From: Auricularia sp. M13 | Taxonomy: Eukaryota; Basidiomycota; Agaricomycetes; Auriculariales; Auriculariaceae | Length of the DNA stretch: 64,000 bases | Direction: 5' to 3' | Assembly: GCA_037042915.1 (NCBI GenBank) | Contig: CM073193.1 | Location: 8,370,001 to 8,434,000, forward strand | In this document: piece by piece, positions 1 to 10,722 of the stretch | Position numbering within the stretch: position 1 is the stretch's first letter | Layout: the number at the start of each line of letters is the position of its first letter | Notes under the pieces: generated by a model | Told to the model about the DNA's origin: nothing | The model's input: the letters and a program-made list of their open reading frames with translations, nothing else | Database searches by the model: none | Made by a program: the position numbers and the translations under genes

Positions 1-556
1 GGCACAGTTGTCGCCGCTGGCGTCGAGTCGTTGGCGCCAGTGGGATCGGCCTGCAGAGCCAGCTGCTGAGCCTTCCACTCCTCAAATGACAAAATTTCAG
101 CCTCGGCCTGGGAGTCACGGTGCGAGCCGTCGACTGAGCACACTGGCAGGCCCACAGGCTGCCGGTGTCGCGCGAGCTGCTCAAACGGCTCGTCGGCGGA
201 GCATGCTCGCTGCTGGCCGGCCTTGTCTTTGTCGACCTGGGCGCATGCAACGGCGACGAGCAGCAGAACCAGAGCCAGGAGTCCGTTCATAGACGCATGG
301 GAATGAAAGCAAAAGTCGGAGCAGCGGTGCTGGAGACGTGTAACCCACGTAGACAGCGGCCCCTTTCTAGCAACCCAGGGCTGCCACGTGCAAACTCCGC
401 TCCTCCGGCTCAACCATGCCCATGATGGCTACCGTCTCATCGCCGCCTGTCGATACAACAGCACCGAAAAGAGACGCTGTGGTACCTCCAGATCATCCAG
501 AATGCCGCAGATGGTAAAGGGAGTCGGAACCAGCTTCCTTCCTTCCTTCCGACGTG
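1..556. other. no recognisable gene
   Basis: Open frames here are short, overlap on both strands and give low-complexity Arg/Pro/Ala translations with no recognisable domain. I see no gene. The CT-rich run around 535-550 leads into the inverted-repeat element that follows. Confidence 0.5.
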
Positions 557-558
557 TA

Positions 559-1039
559 CTGCCCTTTGCATAATATTCCGGACACCTCCGAAAAAGAAAA
601 AGCGGGCGGGGCCGACCGAACCCCCGACGAACCCAGCCCGGCAGACAGTAGCGACTGTGCGTGGGCAGATCCACTGAAGCCAAGTACATGGCTGGCCTCG
701 GGGAGGCTGGAAACCTCTGCCGCGCACTTTTTTCGAAAAATAGGAGTGCCGTTGCGGTGTGCTCGCCCGCCAGCCCTCCGGGCTGCGGTTTGAACGGCAT
801 CGGCCGATTTGCCCAGCTCCGTCGTCGTGGACGGCGCAGACGGCGAGCGCGCCTTTGCGGCCAATTCTTCCGGCGGGATGCGTGTAATATAACGGCGCAA
901 TGCACCCTCTGTTAACAGCTGGCCTTCAGCAGTCGAAAATCGCTCTCTACTGTCTGCCGGGCGGGGTTCGTCGGGGGTTCGGTCGGCCCCGTCCGCTTTT
1001 TCTTTTTCGGAGGTGTCCAGAATATTATGCAAAGGGCAG
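559..1039. mobile_element. MITE-like element with about 95-bp terminal inverted repeats
   Basis: The stretch 559-652 (starting CTGCCCTTTGCATAATATTC) returns as its reverse complement at 946-1039 with only about three mismatches. The roughly 290 bp between the arms have no convincing coding capacity. Both ends are flanked by TA (557-558 and 1040-1041), as expected for a Tc1/mariner-type target duplication, but two bases is weak support. Size, long arms and lack of a transposase fit a non-autonomous MITE. Because the arms mirror each other, spurious mirror-image open frames appear on both strands. Confidence 0.75.
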
Positions 1040-1209
1040 TAGCTTCTCATTTTCCGTTCCACTGCGCCTTCAGTCGACGGCCAGGCTCCGGCGCTCCGCG
1101 CATCCTGTATCGCTTGCAGTATTACCGTTGGTGCTCAAAGAGCCTGCACACGTGCATGTGTCACTGGTTCGGATCGGTCGGTATCGTCTGCCATGCCGCC
1201 TGGCCGCTG

Positions 1210-1900
1210 TCCAGCTCGACCATACGAATCTGGAAGCTTGACGCGGGGAATTTCATGGGGGACGGCCCTGTCATCCGCGCGGACGGCATGCGTGATGTTC
1301 TCTCAGGTGCGTTCTCGCCGCGGATTGTTTCTGGCTCTCGTGATGGAGCTCTCCGCATGTGGGACGCGGCGACGGGACTGCAGGTCGGACCCGTAATGGA
1401 AGGGCATGGCCGTCCCGTATGGTCTGTCCTCGGATGGTGCACCCATTGCATCGGACTCAAGCGACGCGACCGTGCGATTATGGGATGTCACAACATTTCA
1501 ACCCCTCGGAGTCCCTCTAATTGGACATGCGAACGACGTGAATTCAGTTGCATTCTCCCCGGACGGCATCTTTATTGCTTCTGGCAGCTACGATGAAACC
1601 GTCCGAATCTGGAACGCAGACACTCTGCAGCTGATATACACACTGAGAGATCATTCCTACAGGGTTTGGTCCGTCGCATTCTCACCCAGCGGCCGGCACA
1701 TCGCATCAGCTTCGTCGGACGACACGGTGCACATATGGGATTCCGCCACGGGAGAGGCGGTCGGTGTGCTTAAGGGGCACACCCGCAGCGTCTATGCGGT
1801 TGCCTTTTCTCCAGACGCCACGCGGATAGTGTCGGGCTCGGATGACATGACTGTACGTATCTGGGATCGCGTTCCTGTGATGGCTACGAACACGACGTGA
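1210..1900 (+). pseudogene. WD40-repeat protein relic, frameshifted
   Basis: Translation shows about six WD40 blades ending in RIWK, RMWD, RLWD, RIWN, HIWD and RIWD, each preceded by the usual S-G-S-x-D-x-T core; AFSPDG motifs recur in the later blades. The first two blades lie in one frame and the last four (from about 1430 to the TGA at 1898-1900) in another, so a one-base shift near 1420-1430 is needed and there is no room for an intron. No start codon or N-terminal effector domain (for example NACHT) is visible upstream, where the MITE-like element ends at 1039. Best read as the 3' remnant of one of the many agaric WD40 genes; function cannot be assigned. Confidence 0.7.
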
Positions 1901-3730
1901 AGAGTGCGTTGCGCAGTACATATCCATGTAGCTCCGCCTGTTTGTCTTGTACAATTGTCGAATCGATCTTTGAATGCTGTTCGCCTCCGTCCAGACACCC
2001 ACGGCGCCATGGTCCATCTTGAGTGTTGTGCGCAGGTGTAACAAGACATCGTCGGCTTGACAAGGAGTGCGACCCTCAGAAACCGAGTGCAGGGACAACT
2101 GAGTAAACATGTCGGCATCATTTCGAGGTAGGGGTAGCAGGGCACTGCGTTCACTGAGACATGGGATTATCTGCATTCTGAGAGGAATGATGCCCCGCAA
2201 CGAGAAGACGAGGATGAGAGCAAGCAGAAAGGTCGGACAGCGACACGCTTGCCGGCAGCTGCAGCACTGCGACGCTCGTGGAATAAGCAGAAGCCGAGCG
2301 TAATGTGTGAACCAAGTGAACAATATACCGCGAAAATGCGCACAGGAATTAGCGGTACACAGTGACACAAAAGACACTGCAGAGCTCGAGCGCCGGGGGC
2401 TCCTCGTGCCCCGAAGAATACCGCGGTCTTGCACATTCGGGACGCTCCACACAGAAACTGCGCGTCTCCTGGACACCCGTTGCAGCGCGTACGGGTCCCA
2501 TGAGCGATGCAACGCGAGACTCATCGGCGTAGAATCAGAGCCCTGTCAAACGTGTAATCGAATGGCGACGGCGGGCGAATGCTGCGACGCGCTGCTGCTG
2601 TGTTCGGCAGCCAAACGAGTCATCGCTGTCCGCCGCGACGGCGGCCTGCTGCGTCCCCAGGACCGACGCCCTGGCGGATCGAGTATGTGCCTTCGGCGAT
2701 GACAGGGCAGCCATGCTGTTGCGCTGCACCGCGGCTTGCGCGCGAGGTCCGCCGCATCGTCGACCAGGTCAAGGCATCGGCGAGGCAGCATCGACTTGCG
2801 CAATGAGGTGGACACCAATGCCCGCGCCATCCATCACCGTACCGGCGGGCCTCGCAAGAGCGCCTCGTCGCACGCCTCGCGACGATGATTGCGCGAATGG
2901 CGGGCACGCTCCGGCGCCGGTGGCGCGTTCACCCTGCGGCGTTGCCCACACAAGGCGGAACACCACACAGATATCCCTCCGCAGGCGTCGTTGGCTCCAC
3001 GGTATGAACGAACGACCCTGGTGGTGTGGCGTGTGGGGCACCAGAGGCACGCTTTCGGACGCGTCGCCGTGCGAAACGACCTGCCGAATGACTCCGCGAG
3101 CGCTGTTATGGCACCGCCGCGCGAGATGTGCCCGAGCGTTCTGTTCAAGCCGCGAACTGATGCCGTCGCAGGGTGAAAAACACAGGTATGTTGTTCACAG
3201 AGTTGGGGCCAGAGATCGCCTTGCGCCTCCGTCGATCCAACGGAGCTGCCATGTATGGGAGTGATAATGGCATCCCGAGCAAATGGGGTCTTTGTGCGTC
3301 GCATGAGCAGGAAGAAATAAGAGCAGTTGCCCTTCTTATTACGCTGGTGAGCTAAAATCAACCGGAGTCGCGTCGCTATTGGTCGAATGACATACACGGT
3401 CCTCCTCGCTATTTATCATGATGTTCTGCATGAGAATTGCTGGATAGCATGCCCGCGAAGCTTGACGCTCTGCAGAAGAGGATGGTTGACACAGTGTGTA
3501 CTCCTTCCGGGGTACAAGTCATCGCAAGGCCATTGACTTGCGGCATCTCGCTGTTGGTCGAGCTGCAAAGAGGTTGAGTGTCGGAGCGGAGTTGGATTCT
3601 TCAGCCAACTTGAACTTGAAGCTCTACCCTACCCCGACGCGCCTGACGCATCCTGACGGCTCGCCGCTGTTGACTACCGGTGCTTTACCATCGCCAAACC
3701 GTAATAACGCAGTATTCTATCTTCGAGGTC
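1901..3730. other. long stretch without a recognisable gene
   Basis: Both strands contain open frames of 60-270 codons, but they are overlapping, Arg/Ser/Cys-rich and have no domain, splice pattern or codon bias that would favour one. I see nothing I can name here. Confidence 0.45.
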
Positions 3731-4855
3731 ATGAAGGCGCAGTCTTTACCATTCCTTCCGCCTGAACTGCGAGAGCACATTGCGACCTTGTGCAGTCGCC
3801 GATCTTTGGTGCACATGGCCTTGATGGACCGTCTCTGGGCAGCCACCTGTGAACCCGCCATATACAGGCGCATACACATCCCCATTCTCCGGGACGGCGC
3901 CGAGCTTGAGCGAGTCGCTCGCTGCCTGAGCACTCTGTCATCCTCGCGTACCAAGGCACTGTATGTGCGCGAGTGTCTAGTCGATTATGACCTTGCCATG
4001 TTCTCGTCGAATCGTGGCCCATTCAAAGCGGTATCGCATCAGCTATTCCAAGTCCTTCAGCACACCGCTAACCTAGCGGAATTACGCATCCGAAACATTG
4101 GATCCTGGTCTTTACCTGCGGACCTGTGCAAAGGCTTTCTGGTCCGAATCAACCGTGACGCCTTTCGGCTGCACACGCTGTACATCCCATGGCAATTCCA
4201 GCGTCATCCCGCCGCAATGAAGCAGGCATTACTTGCCCAGCGCGAAACGCTACGCGTGCTTGGCTTCGAGCTGTCAGCGACCCCGCACACCGTCACGCCG
4301 CCGCACGAGGACTGCGTCATGTTCGGCTTCCGGCAGACTGGCGACAAGTTGCGACTCGTGCTCACGCGACCCAGTGAACTCGCGGTGCGCACCGTCGCGC
4401 AATCCGTCTCCGCTTGGCGCCGCACAAGGGTTGTTGAGCTCTCCCTGCACCTCGACAGCCTCTCAAGCCAGAAAATTGTAGAGAAGCTTTCCGAGCTGTT
4501 CCCGGACATTGTCGAACTTCGGCTTTTCCTCGCCGTCATTCCCGACATGGAGACGCTGGTGAACACAGTGCGCGCCTTCGCCCACATACAGTCGCTCAGG
4601 ATCCACTCCATCGTCCACGAGCGGGACCACTTCTCTTCCGACGCGCACCTCGAAACGGTCTGTGCGCTGGCCGATGCGGGGCTCGACAGTCTGAGGGCGG
4701 TCGAGTTTCCGAATGGGATGCACCTCAACTGGATTAGGGGAGCGTGGAAATCCTTTCCCCCGCCTGACAACGACACCGAATCCGATACACCGATGCGATT
4801 GTTAATTCGGGACTTTGGTTGGGCACCCTGGCTGGCTGGTCGCGGAGTCCCTTAG
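3731..4855 (+). CDS. F-box-like/LRR protein, single exon
   Basis: An uninterrupted 374-codon frame. The chosen start is the ATG at 3731; three residues later comes SLPFLPPELREHIATLC, an F-box-like LPxEL motif in the place where agaric F-box proteins begin. The rest alternates hydrophobic and charged segments typical of the leucine-rich second half of these proteins (LRIRNIGSWSLP, VVELSLHLDSL, LRAVEFPNGM). F-box proteins normally join Skp1 in SCF ubiquitin ligases and use the LRR part to hold substrate; that role is inferred from family only. The family is greatly expanded in mushrooms, so the substrate is unknowable. A second, unrelated F-box-type gene follows 280 bp downstream on the same strand. 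Confidence 0.65.
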   Translation: MKAQSLPFLPPELREHIATLCSRRSLVHMALMDRLWAATCEPAIYRRIHIPILRDGAELERVARCLSTLSSSRTKALYVRECLVDYDLAMFSSNRGPFKAVSHQLFQVLQHTANLAELRIRNIGSWSLPADLCKGFLVRINRDAFRLHTLYIPWQFQRHPAAMKQALLAQRETLRVLGFELSATPHTVTPPHEDCVMFGFRQTGDKLRLVLTRPSELAVRTVAQSVSAWRRTRVVELSLHLDSLSSQKIVEKLSELFPDIVELRLFLAVIPDMETLVNTVRAFAHIQSLRIHSIVHERDHFSSDAHLETVCALADAGLDSLRAVEFPNGMHLNWIRGAWKSFPPPDNDTESDTPMRLLIRDFGWAPWLAGRGVP

Positions 4856-5133
4856 TTAACGTAGTACATGTGCGCGTATACCAGTGTACAATACATTGCG
4901 CCCTCACTTTCGCATGACAGCAAGCTCAAAATAGAGATCAGCTTCCTCAGTATACTGAAATTTCACAAAGCAAGCAGGCAATACCCTGCGAGCGGATTGC
5001 TGGATGGTCGACAGAAAGACGCCGCTGCACCGCCACACGGAGACATCGGTCCTCAAGCGCGACGCCACAACCGGCCCATCCGCGATTCAAAGCCCGCAAG
5101 CAACGCGGCTTTGTCTCTCTTTCGCTAACCACC

Positions 5134-7732
5134 ATGGCGCACAAGCTTGCGGACGAAACGCTCGCTGCAATCCTGGCGCAGCACCTGGCAGTGCCCGACG
5201 CGGCGTTCGCGAGCACCGACGGCCGCTCGCCGTTTGCGCGCGTCGAGCTCTCGACATCGACGCTCCTCTTGGTCTGCAAGCGCTGGATGCGCGTGGCTAC
5301 GCCGCTGCTCTACGAAACTGTTATCCTGCGCTCAACGGCCCAGGCCACGGCGCTTGCTAGCGTGCTCAAGGCGAACAAGGATTTTGGCCGCTACATCAGG
5401 AAGCTGCGCGTCGAGGGCGGCTTTGGCCAAGGCGTCCAGAAGATCATCGCCGCCGCCCCGAACATCACCGATTTTGGTCTGTCTCTTAACCTTTGGGCCG
5501 ATGACAACGTCAAAGGCATGTGCGCGTCGATGCCGAATATGAACCCGCGTCGCCTCGTGGTCATCTCGCTCAACCATGGTGCGCGGAATAACGCGAGTAC
5601 GCGCCTGGCGACCCAGACACTGTGCGACTGCTTGGCGTCATGGTCGAAAATCGTGCGTTTCGTCGAATCTGCTGCGTACTGCGCTCACCGTCACTGCTTA
5701 GCAAAGCGTCGTGGTTCCCGGCACGCTCAGCTCAGATAACGACGGCGCCGTATTCAAAGCAATCGAGGCGTGCAAGACACTCACCGAAGTCAACCTGACC
5801 GGAAAAACCCCTCCGTTTCGACCTGCAAATGTCCTGAACCCTTTGGCCGCGAAACCGACGGTGACCACGATCAACGTCGGCTGGGCGGAGAACGCCTCAG
5901 AAACTCAAAACGACTTTCTGCACCTGATATTTATGAGCCATATGCAGCAAGCACCCACGAACACCCTCACAGCCGAGGCAAAGGCCAAAGTCAAGTATGC
6001 ATCGCCCGAGGATGCACCGTAAGTGAACCGTCATGCACAAAATCCGGATAATTGATGCGTTATCTCAGCCTTCCGAGATCTATCTTCGCAAGGGATCGCC
6101 GCGGCCCAGTCATATCCCATCCCTTGGATCCGTCGTACCGACCACTGTCCAATGCTTCTGACGGCGAGCGGGTGGCCATCTGGACGCGAATTCTCGAGCA
6201 CGCGATCGGCGATGCTACTATGCGCCCGGCAGGTCTGCCCTATGCCCTTCACAACCTGTTCCATTTCAACGGCCCAATGATGGATGACTCTGACGACTCC
6301 GAGTACGACTCGGCGGAGTCCGACCTGGAGGATCTATTCTACTCTGGCATGTTCGGTATCTCGTCTCGTCGGCACAAGCGAATCGGACCACTTCTCAGCT
6401 ATATGCTCGTTTGCAAGGAGTTTAAGGTGCGTACCTTTATGTCTCGATTCCCGTAACATGCCTTTGGTTGATGTGTGTGTGGGTGTGTGTGCGCGCACGG
6501 GAAATAGACGATCGCCACAAAGGTCGCATGCAAGAACATGACCTTCAACTCCCCTGCTGAGATCGTTAACTTCGCGAAACTGCTGGAGCGCGAGCCGGAG
6601 ATGGCGGCGGAGACGACATTGCTGACGCTCGCCAGCTACCGCGACTCCAACGACACGCGGCGCGAAGACATCGTGCTCGACGCCCTCCGCAAGCTGACAA
6701 GTCTGCGGACGGTCGAGTGCGCGTTCTCCTGCCACGTCGACGTGGGGCACCTCGCCGCGCTCTCTGAGGGCTCCGGCGCGACGATTACCGCGTTGAAGAG
6801 CATGGCGATGTTCGGCAGGGGCTCGATCAGCCTGCTCTCGGGATTTTCTGCGCTCAGAAGCCTGCACTGGGCGGGCTCTGCGGTGTTCGATGATGTGGAG
6901 GCTGGGAAAGGCATCTGCTTCCCGGAACTGACAAGGCTGACACTCGAGACGTTCCACCCGTCGTTCCTCGATGCGCTTGCGCGCTGCCAGTGCGTCTCCG
7001 TTCAGGTTGGGATTAACAGAGTGGCTCATTCGTTTTATTCGTGTAGATTGCCAAAGCTGGACACGATCGAGTCGCGCCCGCTGCTTGTTTACTACGGCAC
7101 CAATAGCATGCGGGACGCCATACGTGGGATGCTCGCCGCGCACGGCGACAAGATCCGGGTTGCCGTCACTGACTCCGATCTGCTGTTCACGCTGCTCGAA
7201 GGCTGCGCGTGCCTGAGGGAGCTGCACTTTAGCGCACAGCCGGTACGTTTTGAGGTCTCCTCCTCGCCCGATCCTACCCAATTAACGTCGCGCGTGCGGT
7301 GTTTAGGAAAGCCTGCCGTCCCTCGACGGCATATCGCACAATGCACTCGAGAAGATCAAGCTGCCAGGCCAGTGCGTTCGATCTCTGTGCCCTAGTTTAT
7401 GTCGAGTGGCCTTGACCATGACTCTACAGGGACCCTAAAGTCGTCTGGCACAAATTCTTCGCGGGTCTCACCTCCAAGAAATTCCCGGCCCTCCGCACAA
7501 TCCAGATACCTAACAATGCTTTCTGGCCAGAGTCGCAGTGCGTCCTCCCACCGAATCTTCTCAGTGTCATCATCCGCTCTGGCGCTGACGTTGATACCGC
7601 AGACGCGATATCTCGAGGAGCCTGTGGCCGCCGGTCGCCGAGCGGCTGCTGGAGTCGGGCATCAAGATGGTCGACGGCGACGGCATCGCGTGGCGGCCGC
7701 GCCTACAGAACGCCAGCGCGCGCAGGCGGTGA
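5134..7732 (+). CDS. F-box protein gene, eight exons
   Basis: Exons 5134-5652, 5702-6018, 6069-6426, 6508-6989, 7047-7242, 7307-7371, 7430-7537 and 7603-7732 join in frame across seven short GT..AG introns (49-81 bp, GTGCGT/GTAAGT/GTACGT donors) to give 724 residues ending in a TGA at 7730. The N-terminus (LADETLAAILAQHL, then LLVCKRWMRVATPLLYETVI near residues 48-67) is the characteristic start of an expanded agaric F-box family, and a second F-box-like segment (SYMLVCKEFK) lies at the end of exon 3. The middle holds an acidic run (DDSDDSEYDSAESDLED). Leucine-rich strands follow. Predicted role, from family only: substrate receptor of an SCF ubiquitin ligase. The clean phase of every junction argues it is a functional gene. 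Confidence 0.8.
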
Positions 7733-8420
7733 TTGAATCGCCCCGTCGTCGCGTATTGAGGGAGATTTGACTGCTCCCCGCCCTTTCTTCGGACCTGCTT
7801 TTGCACTTGACCTTGAAGCCTCAATCTTGAACCCGCACGCTGTACTATACCATAGTTGCAGAGACTAAGACTTTATGACCAACATGCCGGTACTGCATCA
7901 CATAATATTTTATTATTCAGATTGTGCAACAATGCGTTGAGCGGTCCATCGGTCGCCTGTACTGACGGCTGTCACTGTCAGTAAAGTTTGACTGATCGTG
8001 CGGCCTCAACCCTGTCAGCGGGTTGAGCAAACGCACTCGGATGGACACTGACAAAGGATGAAACCATACCCGTCCTGGGACTTCCGTCGCTCTATTGGGG
8101 AAATGACTGGCAAGCCTCGAATCCTGGGCGGCCGTCCAGATCTGCAACTTGACACCTTCGCGGGAGTATTGCGCTCAGCTTGTGCTGCGGATTCTGTCAA
8201 CAAGTCATGACCCACATGAACACCCAAAATAGGCAAAGATCCTTGCTTCCGATTTCCAGTCAGGCCCTGTCCAGGCTTCGTAGCACCCAGCATCCCTTCG
8301 TCTTGTCCACTCAGAAGACATCTCAAACGTATCCGAACGTAACGAAAGCAGACTCAGAGTGCCTGGTGTGGCTGCGATGACCCAAATAAGCCATTATACT
8401 GTATCAGCATGATGTTGTAC
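7733..8420. other. intergenic, no gene seen
   Basis: The 3' flank of the F-box gene. Only short, unsupported open frames on either strand. Confidence 0.5.
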
Positions 8421-9020
8421 GCCTTGCCAAGGAGGTGCTGAGCGACTCCGCAGCCCATCTCGCACGGTTTCAGGAGCTCCGAGAGCCGGTGTGGCGTATG
8501 ACCGACGTCGAACGTGAGATATTGCGGTAGGTTTTGGACCGGGAATTGCAATTAGCACTGACGTAGATTTCTGTTGTCTTGATCTCAGCTACGGCTCAAT
8601 TCCTGTCTGCAGCATAGATATGGAGGTTGGCACCTCAGTGAGAGAATCTCGATACAGCAAATCATCACATTTCCCCCAACATCAGCCAGGCATGTCAAGT
8701 GAAGCCACAGTCGCCCCATATTATCGTACACGATGGGCGGACCAACTCCGCAGCAGCTTTGGCATGGTCTCAGGAGCACCGAGAGCCGGTGTAGCATATG
8801 AGCGACATCGAGCGTGAGATATTGCGGTAGGTTTTGCTAAGGAAATCGCAACTAGTACTGACGTAGATTTCTGCTTTCTTGATCTTATTTCGTCCCAATT
8901 CTTGTCTGCAGCATAGATATGACGGCTTGAACCTCAGCGAGAGAATCGCACTACGAATTGTGATCTTTCTCCCGACATCAGCCAGGCCTGTCAATCGAAG
9001 CCATAATCGCTCAATATTAC
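8421..9020. repeat. 300-bp tandem duplication
   Basis: Two neighbouring copies with an offset of exactly 300 bp: for example ATTGCGGTAGGTTTT occurs at 8521 and 8821, and the blocks around ACTGACGTAGATTTCTG and CTGCAGCATAGATATG repeat at the same spacing. Identity is high but imperfect. On the plus strand each copy starts with a short coding-like piece (RFQELREP..DVEREILR) followed by a stop, suggesting a duplicated gene fragment, perhaps an exon end plus intron. Confidence 0.75.
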
Positions 9021-9130
9021 AAGGAAAACCTTCGCTTCGCTACGGTTCATCGTTAGGATCAGCCAATTCATCGTTACGAGTATATACGTCGAAAAGTCCG
9101 AGAAAAGCAGAGAATAGAGGGCATATACAT

Positions 9131-10550
9131 TCAAAAGCTGCACGAGCAAACGCGAAGAGAGCTCAAGTCCGAGTCAAGTAGAGAATATACAGGACGAAAG
9201 TCGGCTTTCAACCGCGGAAGCTGGGCAGACAAATTCATCGGCGTGCTACAGTTCAAATCCGACGACGTGGGTGAGTCAAGCGGGGAGACCAGAGATGTGG
9301 GCGAATGGCGAGGACGAGCCGACGTCGACGTAGATACGGTGTTGCCGGCGAGAGCAACATCGCTGACGACGGGAAGGCCTAGAAGAGATAATGATGATGC
9401 TTGCTTCGGCGATGCAGGTGAGCAGGTTGTCGAAGCAGAGGAAGAGCATGGTGTCCCTCCCTCAGCTGCAGTATAATCGTAATGAACTTGAAAGGCGGCC
9501 TCCAGAGCCTCCCGCAGCCTAGCTTCGTCTTGCTCGCGAAGATGTGCGCCCACCGGGTCTGGGAGCGGAGATGGGGACGATAATTCCTCGGCCGCGAACG
9601 GTGCAGGAGCCGCGCGGTGAGGCTGGTATGCTTCGGGAGCCGACCAGTCGGGAGAGAAAGCCTGGGATTCATCCACGAGTAACAGCGGCGTCCCCGCGAA
9701 TGATGGGGGCGATTGCGGTGTGTCCGCGACTGGAGTGCGGACTGGCTCCGGGTCAGGAAAGACAGAACGCATCCTGCAACATGAATGAGTCTGGAAAGGA
9801 GCACGATATACAAAGAGCTTATGTACCATTTGCAGAAGACACCGCTATCGGCGCACCGAGTAGAGACACGCGTAAGGCAGCGTGCGTTGCAAGGAATGCA
9901 ATCTCCGTCGAAACAGACGTCGTGAACATCGGCAACGAGCATGCCATCGTCGAAGCCTGACAACAGCGCAGACACATGGGCGGTCTTATAGTTCTCGAAA
10001 GTTTCAAATCCGCTAATATGGCTTTCCTGTCCGTCAATCAGGCACCTGGTGAGGATAGTGAGCACAGGCGAAACAGCACAGCAATGGAGAACTTACCGAA
10101 CGGTGTGCGGCGGAGGCCACTGTTTATCGCCACCGAGCAGGACTCCAAAAGCCCCATGACCAGGCAACGTGACAGCGCCCTTGAAGTTGATGACAGGTAG
10201 AGGACACGTAGCCCCGTCGTCATCGGCCGGCGCATCGGAGATAAAGATGCTCGGTGTCTTTACGAAGAGAGTGTCGCCGATAAGATCAGCAGGGCCGAGT
10301 ACTTGGGCGCGCGTGCCGTGGGGATGAATAGTTACTGCACCACCATTGACGAACGGCACGGCCACTGTGACCGAAAGCCTAGTGTCTGGAATAACAGTAA
10401 GTAAAACGCTGTATGCGCAAAGGATACGGATGCACAGTAAAGATTCAAAGCCGCAAAGTATACAATCAGCAATGGGTCACCTTGATACCTCGGTTGCACG
10501 ACTGTTGGGGACTGGAGGTCAAGGAACGCGTCGAGGAAAAGGTGGGCCAT
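9131..10550 (-). CDS. hypothetical Ser/Pro-rich protein, spliced, model uncertain
   Basis: A minus-strand chain of coding-like pieces: exon 10481-10550, intron 10386-10480, then an exon containing AVPFVNGGAVTIHPHGT and TPSIFISDAPADDDG to about 10102, an intron with a GTAAGT donor, an exon near 9830-10050 containing HVSALLSGFDDGMLVADV, and a last exon from about 9768 to the stop at 9131 rich in Ser/Pro/Thr (EELSSPSPLPDPVG). Phases can be made to fit, but I recognise no domain, and the true 5' end is missing: just upstream (10599) the sequence is interrupted by the hAT insertion, so the gene may have been cut by it. Function unknown. Confidence 0.4.
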
Positions 10551-10598
10551 GACGTGAGCTACGTGAGGGTCATGTTCGCGACCGTGAGGTTCTTATAC

Positions 10599-10606
10599 GG
10601 TTGAAC
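10599..10606. repeat. hAT target-site duplication, left copy
   Basis: GGTTGAAC immediately outside the left end of the hAT element; identical to 14902-14909. Eight bases is the standard hAT duplication length. Confidence 0.9.
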
Positions 10607-10617
10607 TAGGATGCTGT

Positions 10618-10712
10618 TAAAAAGTCACGGCGAGTTTTCAACATGTTTAAAACAGAAACTGTTTAAAACATCGTGTTAAAAACATTGTTAAAAACATGTT
10701 CAAAGCGCATGA
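10618..10712. repeat. hAT subterminal motif cluster, left
   Basis: Repeated GTTTAAAAC / GTTAAAAACA motifs in both orientations (for example at about 10644-10700). The same motif family lies inside the right end, so these are candidate transposase-binding sites. Confidence 0.7.
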
Positions 10713-10722
10713 TCATCTACGG

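Noticed and set aside
493-1062. Mirror-image open frames on both strands with near-identical peptides
   Set aside because: Explained by the inverted arms of the MITE-like element, not by genes.
1706-2524. A 272-codon minus-strand frame overlapping the WD40 relic
   Set aside because: It is antisense to clear WD40 blades and its product is Arg/Ser/Cys-rich without any domain.
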